A DNA stretch of 64,000 bases, taken from Microbispora siamensis (GTDB lineage: Bacteria > Actinomycetota > Actinomycetes > Streptosporangiales > Streptosporangiaceae). Below are positions 48,627 to 59,968 of the stretch, piece after piece. How positions within the stretch are numbered: the first letter of the stretch is position 1; each line of letters begins with the position of its first letter. Location: the NCBI RefSeq assembly GCF_016863095.1, contig NZ_BOOF01000047.1:1-64000 (forward strand). The letters are read 5' to 3'. Made by a program: the position numbers and the translations under genes. The notes below the pieces were generated by a model that was given only the letters and a program-made list of their open reading frames with translations, ran no database searches and was not told where the DNA came from.

Positions 48627-49367
48627 TCAGGAACGCAGCGCCCGGCGGATGCGCTCGGCGGCCTCGTCGAGGGCGGCCCGGCACTCGGCCAGGGCCCGCT
48701 CGTCGGGCACGCCCGCGGCGGAGGACCGGTGGACGTCGGCGACGAAGTCGGCCAGCATCCGGCTGAGCGCGACGTCGTGGCCGCCCTGCCGGCCGCCGCC
48801 GAACCCCCAGGACTCCTCCCAGATGCGGCGCCACTCGTGCTGCCAGCGCTCGCCCTCCTCCTGCCATTGGCGCTTGTGGCGGCGCCACTCCTCCTTCTGC
48901 CTGCGCCACTCCTCCCTGGCCTGGTCACGCTGCCGCCGCCACTCCTCCTTCTGCTCACGCCGGAGGTCGCGGTTGTCGTGGCCGATGTCCCTGGCCATCT
49001 GGGTGAGCTCCTCGCGCAGCGAACGCACGGTCTGCCGTACGTCCTCCTTCACCTCGCGCGCGATGTCCTGGACCGAGGCGGTGATCTCCTGCTCCAGGTC
49101 GGCGAGCTCGTCCATCCGGTCGTTCAGCTCGGCCCGTCCCTTGTCGGTCAGCGTGAAGACCTTCTTGCCGTTCACGACCTCGTGGGTGACGAGGCCCTCG
49201 TCCTCCAGCCGGGCCAGCCGGGGATAGATCGTGCCGGGGGAGGGGGAGTAGACGCCGAGGAAACGGTCCTGCAGGAGCCGGATGACCTCGTAGCCGTGCC
49301 GCGGGCTCTCCTCCAGGAGCTTCAGCAGGTACAGCCGCAACCGGCCGTGCCCGAACACCGGACTCAT
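48627..49367 (-). CDS. PadR-family regulator with Trp/Arg-rich coiled tail
   Basis: A 246-aa PadR protein. The winged helix is at 1-85 (RLYLLKLLEESPRHGYEV, SPGTIYPRLARLEDEGLV). It is followed by a long charged helix (about 85-185) in which EEWRRQ-like units recur about six times with Trp every 6-8 residues, then a short C-terminal helical domain. Typical PadR proteins are shorter. The ATG overlaps the stop of the upstream DUF4097 gene, so the pair is co-translated. Likely target: the palindromes at 50250-50296. Confidence 0.88.
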   Translation of the reverse strand: MSPVFGHGRLRLYLLKLLEESPRHGYEVIRLLQDRFLGVYSPSPGTIYPRLARLEDEGLVTHEVVNGKKVFTLTDKGRAELNDRMDELADLEQEITASVQDIAREVKEDVRQTVRSLREELTQMARDIGHDNRDLRREQKEEWRRQRDQAREEWRRQKEEWRRHKRQWQEEGERWQHEWRRIWEESWGFGGGRQGGHDVALSRMLADFVADVHRSSAAGVPDERALAECRAALDEAAERIRRALRS

Positions 49368-50182
49368 GCTCTCTCCTCTTCTCGCCTCGCGGGGTGGCCG
49401 CTGAGCAGGGTGACGGCGCCGGACACCGTGGTCGCCGAGAGGGACGCCATGCCGCCGCCCAACCGGCCGCTGAGCGAACGGGCCCCCGGGGCCGAGGTGG
49501 CGTACAACTCGGGGAAGGCCGACTCGATCCTGCCTGAGGTCGAGCGGATGGACACGTCGGTGTCCACGTCGTGCGGCAGCCGTACGACGATCGCGCCCGA
49601 CATGCTGTGCAGCGTGACGTGACCGGTGGGCGCCAGTTCGAGGTCGGCGGTGACGCGCCCGGACACCGTGTTCGCGCGCAGCCGCCGCGGCCGGCCCGCG
49701 GCCACCGTGAGGTCGCCGGAGACGCTGGAGAAGGACAGGTCGCCGGCCAGCCCCCGGCTCTCCACCGAGCCCGAGACCGTCTCGGCCTGCACCTCGCCGC
49801 TGACGCCGTCGAGGACGATCTCCCCCGACACGCTCTTCACGCCGGTGATCCCCTCCACGCCCGCTACGACGGCGGAGGCGGAGACGACCCCGGCCTGGAC
49901 GGGACACGTCTTCGGCACGGTCAGCGTCAGTGTGGTCCTACGGGGTCCCGAGCGTAACCAGCCCAGGATCCCGTCCCACGTCAGGTCCTTGTACGCGACC
50001 GTCAGGCGGCCGTCGTCGTCGTGGGTCACCACCAGCGGCGAGCCGTCCACCTCCGTCACTTCGAGGGTCGGCGGGCCGTCACTGGCCAGCACGGCCAGCC
50101 GACCGGCTACGACGCGCACGTTGAGCGCGGCGACCTCTTCGAACGTGAGCCGTCCGGGAGAGTCGATCGTCCATTGGGGCAC
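49364..50182 (-). CDS. DUF4097 beta-helix family protein
   Basis: A 272-aa protein made of repeated strands of the type VSGEIVLDGVSG, ETVSGSVESRG, SSVSGDLTVA, TVSGRVTADL, SMSGAIVVRL, STSGRIESAF, typical of DUF4097 (putative adhesin/beta-helix). No signal peptide or membrane segment is visible, so it is probably cytoplasmic. Operon partner of a PadR regulator; this pairing is common in actinobacteria, though its role is unknown. Confidence 0.85.
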   Translation of the reverse strand: MPQWTIDSPGRLTFEEVAALNVRVVAGRLAVLASDGPPTLEVTEVDGSPLVVTHDDDGRLTVAYKDLTWDGILGWLRSGPRRTTLTLTVPKTCPVQAGVVSASAVVAGVEGITGVKSVSGEIVLDGVSGEVQAETVSGSVESRGLAGDLSFSSVSGDLTVAAGRPRRLRANTVSGRVTADLELAPTGHVTLHSMSGAIVVRLPHDVDTDVSIRSTSGRIESAFPELYATSAPGARSLSGRLGGGMASLSATTVSGAVTLLSGHPARREEERA

Positions 50183-50249
50183 CGCTCAGGCCCTTCCACG
50201 CGAAGTCCTGCGTCCGCGCGGGCGGCACCCGCGCGAACGAACCATCCAC

Positions 50250-50296
50250 AAACAAGATATATCTCGTTTGCGCGAAGTCAAGATGTATCGCGTTTG
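50250..50296. promoter_or_regulatory. Two copies of a candidate PadR operator
   Basis: ACAAGATATATCTCGTTTG (50252-50270), inside the near-perfect palindrome 50250-50269, and TCAAGATGTATCGCGTTTG (50278-50296) are direct copies starting 26 bp apart. Both lie 70-115 bp upstream of the DUF4097-padR operon in otherwise GC-rich sequence. Confidence 0.65.
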
Positions 50297-50369
50297 TCCC
50301 GGAGTCCGACTCTCGCTCCGAACCGCTCTCGCCGGCCGTCGTCGCGGTCGTTTCCGCCGACCGTCCTCG

Positions 50370-50543
50370 TCAGTCGTCCTCGTCGAGGCGGGCGAGCCAG
50401 GTGGCCAGCCGCTCGACGGGCACCTCGAACTCGGGGTTGAGGTCCACGAACTCGCGCAGCCGCTCCGCGAGCCAGCCCACGCTGACCTCCTCCTCGCCGC
50501 GGCGCTCGACGAGCTCCTCGATCCCCCTGTCGGTGAAGTACAT
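50370..50543 (-). CDS. DUF6104-type 57-aa protein
   Basis: A short gene: ATG at 50543 after GGAGCGAGGT, stop TGA at 50370-50372. The product begins MYFTDRGIEELVERRGEEEV and ends PVERLATWLARLDEDD; it is acidic, helical and very similar to a small conserved actinomycete protein family that I recall next to 2-oxoglutarate dehydrogenase genes. Function unknown. It lies downstream of kgd on the same strand, separated by a terminator-like hairpin. Confidence 0.8.
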   Translation of the reverse strand: MYFTDRGIEELVERRGEEEVSVGWLAERLREFVDLNPEFEVPVERLATWLARLDEDD

Positions 50544-50577
50544 ACCTCGCTCCAGTGAATGACCTGATCATGGAGAA

Positions 50578-50603
50578 AGGTCCCCCACGAGCGTGGGGGA
50601 CCT
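50578..50603 (-). terminator. Hairpin terminator after kgd
   Basis: AGGTCCCCCACG (50578-50589), 2 nt, CGTGGGGGACCT (50592-50603): a perfect 12-bp arm pair just past the kgd stop and before the DUF6104 gene. Confidence 0.75.
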
Positions 50604-50626
50604 CCTCAGTGGTGCGGAATCCTCGT

Positions 50627-54310
<3,684 letters not shown>

Positions 54311-54506
54311 GGCGGAAATCGCCCTCTTCCGCAGATCGGCGTTGATGTTTGGTGAACCTGTCCAAGGCTACTCGCCTCGCACACCGACGTGCGCCCCGGC
54401 GGGTCGCAGGTCCCGGCCCATCCTCCCAGGATCGATAAAACAGGTCACGCGCGGATAGCCCGTCTGGGTGGTGAGGTGTCCCTTACCCTCTGGTCACAAC
54501 GACTGG

Positions 54507-55148
54507 TCAGCCGATGAGCCGCGACTCGATCCGGATATTGGGAGCTATATCGGACAGCATACCCGCGAGGTCGTCGCCCGCGGCACGCAACGCGTCCAAA
54601 GAGAGCGGTTCGAGGCGCTCCAGCAGGAAGAGCGCGTCCACCGTCTCCTCGGTGATCCTCGTCCTGACGCACTGCCGCCAGTTCCACCGCCGGCAGGTGA
54701 CGCCGGCGTCGTCGCGCCACACCACCTCGCCGATCTCCGGATCGCCCAGCGCCTCCTCCGAGGGCTCGTCGCCCGCGGCCCGCACCAGCCGGGCGGTGCC
54801 CCGGTAGCGGCGCAGGTCCTCGCCGCCGATCGGCAGGCCGTGCCGTACGGACACGGTGTTGTAGGCGTCCACCACCAGGTTGATCTCGGGAAGCGGCATC
54901 CGGCGGACCAGCGCGTCGACCGACGGCCGGGTGCGCTGCGGCTTGGCGCCGAAGGCGCGGTAGGCCGCCCGCCAGGCCTCGATCCTCTCGTCGTCGAGCG
55001 GCACGGCGTGGGCCGCCGCCTCGGCGAGCCAGGCCCGCGAACGGTCGTCGGACGGCCCGTTGCGGAGGCCGTACGCGCAGATCACCAGGACGGCGAAGTC
55101 CGGACGCAGCGCCGTGACGGCGTCGTCCACCCAGATGTCGTCGATCAC
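54507..55148 (-). CDS. B3/B4 tRNA-binding-domain protein
   Basis: A 213-aa stand-alone protein of the B3/4 domain family, resembling the editing-related part of PheRS beta. Typical segments: PSVDALVRRMPLPEINLVVDAYNTVSVRHGLPIGGEDL and VVWRDDAGVTCRRWNWRQCVRT. Such proteins may edit mischarged tRNA or free amino acids; this is unproven. The GTG at 55148 is supported by TAGGCT 7 nt upstream. The upstream tetR gene ends 10 bp before it. Confidence 0.82.
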   Translation of the reverse strand: MIDDIWVDDAVTALRPDFAVLVICAYGLRNGPSDDRSRAWLAEAAAHAVPLDDERIEAWRAAYRAFGAKPQRTRPSVDALVRRMPLPEINLVVDAYNTVSVRHGLPIGGEDLRRYRGTARLVRAAGDEPSEEALGDPEIGEVVWRDDAGVTCRRWNWRQCVRTRITEETVDALFLLERLEPLSLDALRAAGDDLAGMLSDIAPNIRIESRLIG

Positions 55149-55161
55149 GCCCGACAGCCTA
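55149..55161 (-). promoter_or_regulatory. Leaderless promoter -10 of B3/4 gene
   Basis: TAGGCT (55161-55156, minus strand), 7 nt, then the GTG at 55148. The element overlaps the 3' end of the tetR gene. Confidence 0.5.
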
Positions 55162-55734
55162 CGGCCACGCCCGCATGGCGAGCGTCGCCATCGCGTCGAG
55201 GTCGGCCCGGGTCGCGCCATCCCTGGCCTGGGTGGACATGCCCTGGATGACGGCGGCGAAGAACGTCGCGAGCGCGGCGGCGTCGGTCTCCGGCGGGAGA
55301 AGGCCGGCCTCGGCGTCCCGCTCGATCCGGCGGCGGATCGCCGCCTTGCCCGCCTCGCGGTGCCCGCGCAACTCCTCGATCACGGCGGCGTCGCTCGTGT
55401 TCACCCCCGCCGTGATGATCATGCAGCCGGGTGGGTGCGCCGGGTCGGTGTAGACCTCCGCCGCCTCGCGGAGCAGGCGCTCGACGGCCGCCCGCGCGGT
55501 CGGCTCCCCGGCCAGGGCGCGGGAGGTGAACGCGCCGTGGGTCTCCTGGTAGCGGCGCACGGCCTCGCCGAACAGCCGGTGCTTGTCCCCGAAGGCGGCG
55601 TAGAGGCTGGGCGGGTTGATCCCCATCGCCGCGGTCAGCCCGGCGACCGAGGTCGCCTCGTAGCCGTGCCGCCAGAACTCCTCCAGCGCCCGCTCCAGCG
55701 CGACGTCCCGGTCGAACGCCCTGTTCCTTCCCAT
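55159..55734 (-). CDS. TetR/AcrR-family repressor
   Basis: A 191-aa TetR protein. The N-terminal HTH contains ALEEFWRHGYEATSVAGLTAAMGINPPSLYAAFGDKHRLF, as in the AcuR/YxaF-like group, and the ligand domain includes GCMIITAGVNTS. It is divergent from an SDR gene across 71 bp that carry two palindromic sites, so it most likely represses the SDR and itself. The ligand is unknown. Confidence 0.92.
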   Translation of the reverse strand: MGRNRAFDRDVALERALEEFWRHGYEATSVAGLTAAMGINPPSLYAAFGDKHRLFGEAVRRYQETHGAFTSRALAGEPTARAAVERLLREAAEVYTDPAHPPGCMIITAGVNTSDAAVIEELRGHREAGKAAIRRRIERDAEAGLLPPETDAAALATFFAAVIQGMSTQARDGATRADLDAMATLAMRAWP

Positions 55735-55744
55735 GCCCCGATTT

Positions 55745-55789
55745 TATAGCGATCGCTACACGTCGTGTTATTGTGTAGCGGCCACTACA
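55745..55789. promoter_or_regulatory. Two TetR operator palindromes
   Basis: TATAGCGATCGCTACA (55745-55760) and TGTAGCGGCCACTACA (55774-55789) share the pattern TRTAGCGRYCRCTACA; starts are 29 bp apart. They fill the tetR-SDR divergent promoter region, one near each gene. Confidence 0.75.
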
Positions 55790-55805
55790 AAAAAGAAGGA
55801 CGGAT

Positions 55806-56564
55806 ATGACTGGGTTGAGCGGTAAGACGGCGCTGGTGACGGGTGCGAGCAGGGGGATCGGGCGTGGGATCGCCGAACGGCTGGCGGCCGACGGGGCGCT
55901 GGTGGCGGTGAACTACGCCAGGGACGAGGTGGCGGCCAAGGACACGGTGGCGGCGATCGAGGCCCGGGGCGGCCGGGCCTTCGCCGTACGGGCCGAGCTG
56001 GGCGCGCCGGGCGACGTGGACGAGCTGTTCGCCGGGCTGGACCGGGAGCTGGGGCCGCAGGCGCCGATCGACATCCTCGTCAACAACACGGGGATCACCG
56101 TGCGGGGAACGATCGAGGAGGTGACGCCGGAGCTCTACGACAAGGGGTTCGCCGTCAACACGCGAGCGGCGTTCTTCGTCACACAGCGGGCGCTGCCGCG
56201 CATCCCCGACGGCGGGCGGATCGTGACGGTCACCTCGGGAGTGACCAGGATCGCGTTCCCCGAGGCGATCGCGTACGCGATGACCAAGGGCGCGCTGGAG
56301 ACCTTCACGCTCGCGCTGGCCAAGCACCTCGGACCACGGGGGATCACGGTCAACAACGTGGCGCCGGGGATCATCGACACCGACACGAACGCGGACTGGC
56401 TGCGCGGCGACGAGGCGGCCTGGGCGGCGTCGGCCGGCCGGGCGGCGCTGGGCCGGGTGGGCACGCCGGAGGATGTGGCCGGAGTGGTCGCGTACCTCGC
56501 CTCCGACGACGCCCGCTGGGTCACCGGCACCACGCTCGACGCCACCGGCGGCAGCGACCTGTGA
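55806..56564 (+). CDS. Short-chain dehydrogenase/reductase (SDR, FabG-like)
   Basis: A 252-aa classical SDR. Cofactor motif TGASRGIGRGIAERL; NNTG at the NNAG position; catalytic Ser in IVTVTSGV and Tyr-x3-Lys in YAMTKGA; C-terminal GRVGTPEDVAGVVAYLASDDARWVTG. It probably reduces or oxidises a small carbonyl/alcohol using NADP(H). ATG 55806 follows AAGAAGGA. Expression is predicted to be TetR-repressed and induced by the TetR ligand, possibly its substrate. Confidence 0.92.
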   Translation: MTGLSGKTALVTGASRGIGRGIAERLAADGALVAVNYARDEVAAKDTVAAIEARGGRAFAVRAELGAPGDVDELFAGLDRELGPQAPIDILVNNTGITVRGTIEEVTPELYDKGFAVNTRAAFFVTQRALPRIPDGGRIVTVTSGVTRIAFPEAIAYAMTKGALETFTLALAKHLGPRGITVNNVAPGIIDTDTNADWLRGDEAAWAASAGRAALGRVGTPEDVAGVVAYLASDDARWVTGTTLDATGGSDL

Positions 56565-56587
56565 ACCGTCGTCCCGACGACATGGAA

Positions 56588-56619
56588 CCGGCCGCCGCCC
56601 CTGCTGGGGCGGCGGCCGG
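56588..56619. terminator. Bidirectional hairpin terminator
   Basis: CCGGCCGCCGCCCC (56588-56601), loop TGCT, GGGGCGGCGGCCGG (56606-56619): a perfect 14-bp stem between the convergent SDR and cellulase genes, followed by GTCTTTCC. Confidence 0.8.
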
Positions 56620-56646
56620 GGTCTTTCCGATCCGGTGCGGATCGGG

Positions 56647-59187
56647 TCAGGCGCAGGCGGCGCCGTTCAGCGTGAACAGGTCGGGCGTCGGGTTGGCCCC
56701 CGGCGCGCCCTGGCCGTTGAAGCCGAAGGTGACCGACTGGCCCGGCTTGATGATCTTGTTCCATGCCTCGTTCGCGGCGGTCACGGTGGCCGCCTGCTGG
56801 GAGAAGTCGGCGCTCCAGCTGTTGGCGACCTTCTGGCCCCCCAGGAACGACCACTTCAGCGACCAGCCGTCGATAGCCTTCGTGCCGGTGTTCTTGAGGG
56901 TGATCTGGGTGGTGAAGCCCGTCGGCCACGTGCCGTGCGTGGTGTAGGTGACCTTGCACGCGGCCGGGGCCTTGACCGTGCCGTCACCCTGGTCGGCGAT
57001 GAACGCCGACACCCACGACAACGCGGAGTTCCAGTTGATGGCCTCCTCGTTCGTGGCGTAGGAGTTGATGTCGTCGATGTAGCAGAACTGCGGCTTGCAG
57101 CCCTTCAGCTTCGCCTGGGCCACCGGGTCCTGGAGGCCGGAGTTCGCGCCGCCCGCGAGCGTGCCGTGCGGCGGGTTCGGCAGCGAGGTGTCCAGCTGGT
57201 GGGCGTACCAGCGGCTGTGCTCGTTCTTCGACGCCACCTCGCCGTAGCCCGTCACGTACGACTGGTTGAGGGCGTTGCGGCCCAGCAGGTAGTCGATGGC
57301 CTCGATGGCGGCGTCACGGTACTTCACCGTGCCGGTGATGTCGTAGGCCGCGCCGAGTACGACCGTGTTGTTGAGAATCGCGCTGTTGGAGCCCCAGAAG
57401 TAGTCGCCCGGATCGAACGGCAGGCCGTACGGGTGGTCCTTCACGATGCCGAGGTAGCGCTCCGCGCCGTCGACGACCGACTGGCGCACCTGGTCCCGGC
57501 CGGGCAGGTCGTTCGGCACGGTCGCGAGGTCGAGGCGGCCGAGCGCGGCCACGTGACCCCAGTCGAAGGCGCCGCTCTTGCTCCACAGGTCCGCGGTGTG
57601 GTGCGGCGAGGCGAGGACGAAGTCCTTGTACTCCTTGTCACCCGTGGTGATGTAGAGCTCGGCCGCCGCCCAGTAGAACTCGTCGCTGACGTCGGCGTCG
57701 TCGTAGGTGCCACCGCCGGTGCCGTCGGAGGGGGAGGCGAGCACGTTCGGGTTCGCCTTGGCCGCCGCCCACGCCTTCTTCGCCGCCGCCAGGTTCTTGG
57801 CGGCGAACGCCGCGTCGTACGGCGCGAAGATCCGGGCCGCCTGGGCGGCCGTCGCGGCGAGGTTGAGCGTGGCGGCCGTGGAGACGGGGTGCAGTTCGCG
57901 CTTCTGCGCGTCCTGGTGCGGCAGCAGCGGCAGGCCGGTCCAGTTCTGGTCGTGGATCTTGTGGTGGACCATGCCGTCGGACCGCTGCATCTTCAGCAGG
58001 AACTCCTGCTCCCAGCGGGCCTCGTCGAGCACGTCGGGAACGGCGTCGCCGCTCTCGGGGATGTTCAGGCTGCCGATCGGCTTGGCGGTCGCGGCGTTCT
58101 TGGTGCGCTCGAACTCGCTCATGAGCTGGGCGACCGAGATGCCGCCGTTGACGACGTACTTGCCGTGGTCGCCCGCGTCGTACCAGCCGCCGGACACGTC
58201 GAGGGAGTAGTCGCAGACGCCAGGCTGGCACGGGACGTTCGTGTCGCCCTGGTTGGGGGCGACGCCCACGTGACCGGCGGGCCTGCCGTAGCCGGGACGC
58301 AGGGCGTCGTCGATCGCGATGCCGCTGCGCTGGGTGTAGTAGAACTTCAGCGCGTCGAGCTTGAGGTCGGCGTACGCGTCGGGCTTGATGTCGAACGGCC
58401 GGCTGGTCTCGCCGTCGGCGGTCAGCGTGTAACCGGTCCCGGCCTTCGCGTACGAACCGAAGTCGATCGAGTGGACGTTCTGCCCGGAGCTGGCGTCGAC
58501 GCCGCGCGGGGTGGTCGTGCCCTGCGCGACGACGGTTCCGGCGGAGTTCTTGAGCTGCCACGGCAGCGCTTCGGTCGCGTCGGTGACCAGGGTGGCGTTC
58601 TTGGGGCCCTTGGGCAGGTAGGCCACCTGGTTCACGCGGACCCGGGGGCCGGTGTCGGGCGTGTAGACGTCCGGCGGCGCCCCGCCCTTGAGCGAGACGT
58701 TGTCCACGCAGAACCGCCACGCCGTCGCGCTGCCGCCGAGCTGGAAGACGACCTGCGCGTTGGGCAGGTCGACCGGCGAGGTGAACGTGTAGCTGTAGGT
58801 GTTGCCCGAGACGCTCAGCTCGGGAGCGGCCGACACGTACTGCGTGTAGGGGTCGGTCGGGAGCTGGACGTACGCCCTGGCGACCTTCCCGGGGTTCGCG
58901 GTGGCGAAGAAACTGAACGCGTAGGTCTCGTCCTTCACCAGCGGGATGTCGTTGACGCCGATGATCGCGTCCCAGGGGTTGGTCGTTCCCGCGGGGACGT
59001 CGGAGCAGAGCCGGCCGTCGGACAGCTCGAAGTTCAGGTTCGCGGTGTGCCACCACGGGTCGGTGGTGGTGTCGAACGTGCCGTTGGGGATCTGTTCCGG
59101 GCCCTCGTCCGCCGTGGCGGGAGGTGCGCCGGTCAGGCACGCCGTGGCCAGTGCCGCCACGGCGAGGATGCCGATTCGTCTGAGCAC
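56647..59187 (-). CDS. Secreted GH9 endoglucanase with CBM4/9-like and CBM2 modules
   Basis: An 846-aa cellulase from the GTG at 59187 (GAGGA upstream). Signal peptide about 1-26; CBM4/9-like module (about 30-165, NGTFDTTTDPWWHT); Ig-like N-terminal CelD domain (about 175-265, RVRVNQVAYLP); GH9 catalytic domain (about 270-735) with DVSGGWYDAGDHGKYV carrying the Asp pair and DDINSYATNEEAINWN carrying the acid Glu; C-terminal CBM2 (about 745-846, bounded by Cys, with WSLKWSF). It cleaves beta-1,4-glucan outside the cell. A CebR-type palindrome lies just upstream. Confidence 0.95.
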   Translation of the reverse strand: MLRRIGILAVAALATACLTGAPPATADEGPEQIPNGTFDTTTDPWWHTANLNFELSDGRLCSDVPAGTTNPWDAIIGVNDIPLVKDETYAFSFFATANPGKVARAYVQLPTDPYTQYVSAAPELSVSGNTYSYTFTSPVDLPNAQVVFQLGGSATAWRFCVDNVSLKGGAPPDVYTPDTGPRVRVNQVAYLPKGPKNATLVTDATEALPWQLKNSAGTVVAQGTTTPRGVDASSGQNVHSIDFGSYAKAGTGYTLTADGETSRPFDIKPDAYADLKLDALKFYYTQRSGIAIDDALRPGYGRPAGHVGVAPNQGDTNVPCQPGVCDYSLDVSGGWYDAGDHGKYVVNGGISVAQLMSEFERTKNAATAKPIGSLNIPESGDAVPDVLDEARWEQEFLLKMQRSDGMVHHKIHDQNWTGLPLLPHQDAQKRELHPVSTAATLNLAATAAQAARIFAPYDAAFAAKNLAAAKKAWAAAKANPNVLASPSDGTGGGTYDDADVSDEFYWAAAELYITTGDKEYKDFVLASPHHTADLWSKSGAFDWGHVAALGRLDLATVPNDLPGRDQVRQSVVDGAERYLGIVKDHPYGLPFDPGDYFWGSNSAILNNTVVLGAAYDITGTVKYRDAAIEAIDYLLGRNALNQSYVTGYGEVASKNEHSRWYAHQLDTSLPNPPHGTLAGGANSGLQDPVAQAKLKGCKPQFCYIDDINSYATNEEAINWNSALSWVSAFIADQGDGTVKAPAACKVTYTTHGTWPTGFTTQITLKNTGTKAIDGWSLKWSFLGGQKVANSWSADFSQQAATVTAANEAWNKIIKPGQSVTFGFNGQGAPGANPTPDLFTLNGAACA

Positions 59188-59212
59188 AGTCGTCCTCGGG
59201 GGGATGTAGAAG

Positions 59213-59226
59213 TGGGAGCGCTCCCA
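59213..59226. promoter_or_regulatory. CebR-type operator upstream of the cellulase
   Basis: TGGGAGCGCTCCCA, a perfect 14-bp palindrome identical to the CebR box of Streptomyces, 26 bp upstream of the cellulase start. CebR releases this site on binding cellobiose/cellotriose, so the gene should be induced by cello-oligosaccharides. cebR itself is not in the window. Confidence 0.9.
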
Positions 59227-59350
59227 AGCAGTAAGGAATCGCATGTTTCCTGTGGGTTTCCGCAGGCGTCAACGAGCCGGACGGTGAGACGCGCCTGACC
59301 GGCCATTGGGGGCGTGCGGGGCTGAAACTTTCATTTCGGCAAAGAGATTT

Positions 59351-59387
59351 TTGCAAAGCTGTCTTTGCGATGTTAGCGTCCGGCGTA
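59351..59387 (+). promoter_or_regulatory. Leaderless promoter with internal operator, ArsR-MFS operon
   Basis: -35 TTGCAA (59351-59356), 17-bp spacer, -10 TAGCGT (59374-59379), 7 nt, ATG 59387. In the spacer, GCAAAG-CTGT-CTTTGC (59353-59368) is a perfect inverted repeat overlapping the -35, ideal for autorepression by the ArsR product. Confidence 0.75.
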
Positions 59388-59968
59388 TGGATCACGAGGT
59401 CTTCCACGTCCACGATCCCCGCACTCTGAAGGCGGTCGCCCACCCCCTGCGGGTGCTGCTGCTGGGGGAGCTGCGCACCAACGGCCCGGCGACCGCGACC
59501 GAGCTGGCCGGGCGCCTCGGCGAGAGTTCCGGCTCCACCAGCTATCACCTGCGTCAGCTCGCCAGATACGGGTTCGTGGAGCAGGACCCCGACCGGCGCG
59601 ATCGGCGTGAGCGCAGGTGGCGGGCGATCCACCGATTCACCTCCTGGAGCGACGTGGAGATGGCCGCGACCGCCGAGGGCAGGGAGGCCGCGGCGTTCCT
59701 GCGGCGGCGCCAGCTCGAGAAGCTCACCGCCGACGTCGAGAACTTCGAGCGCGAGCGCGACCTGTGGAGCGAGGCATGGGTCGAGGCCGCCGGCATGTCC
59801 GACGTGGTGGTGCGGCTGTCGCCGGCGACGGTGGCGTCCCTCTACGAGCGGGTGTCGGCCATGCTCCTGGAGGCCGCCGAGCGGGATCGGGACGACCCGG
59901 ACGCGCGTCCGGTCGCGGTCCTGCTTGCGGCCCATCCGCGCCGGGACCCGGCGGCCGGTCATGAGTGA
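59387..59968 (+). CDS. ArsR-type winged-helix regulator
   Basis: A 193-aa regulator. HTH at about 12-80: DPRTLKAVAHPLRVLLLGEL, ATATELAGRLGESSGSTSYHLRQLARYGFVEQ. The C-terminal half is helical with a charged coiled segment (RRQLEKLTADVENFERERDL). The Cys-based metal sites of classical ArsR are absent, so it likely senses an organic ligand. It overlaps the downstream MFS gene by 8 nt and is expected to repress this operon through the inverted repeat at 59353-59368. Confidence 0.9.
   Translation: MDHEVFHVHDPRTLKAVAHPLRVLLLGELRTNGPATATELAGRLGESSGSTSYHLRQLARYGFVEQDPDRRDRRERRWRAIHRFTSWSDVEMAATAEGREAAAFLRRRQLEKLTADVENFERERDLWSEAWVEAAGMSDVVVRLSPATVASLYERVSAMLLEAAERDRDDPDARPVAVLLAAHPRRDPAAGHE

Noticed and set aside
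56473..59298. A 941-codon plus-strand frame opposite the GH9 cellulase
   Set aside because: Same reason: GC-driven antisense frame made of repeated Val-Arg-Gly-Ala composition, while the minus strand encodes a full modular cellulase.
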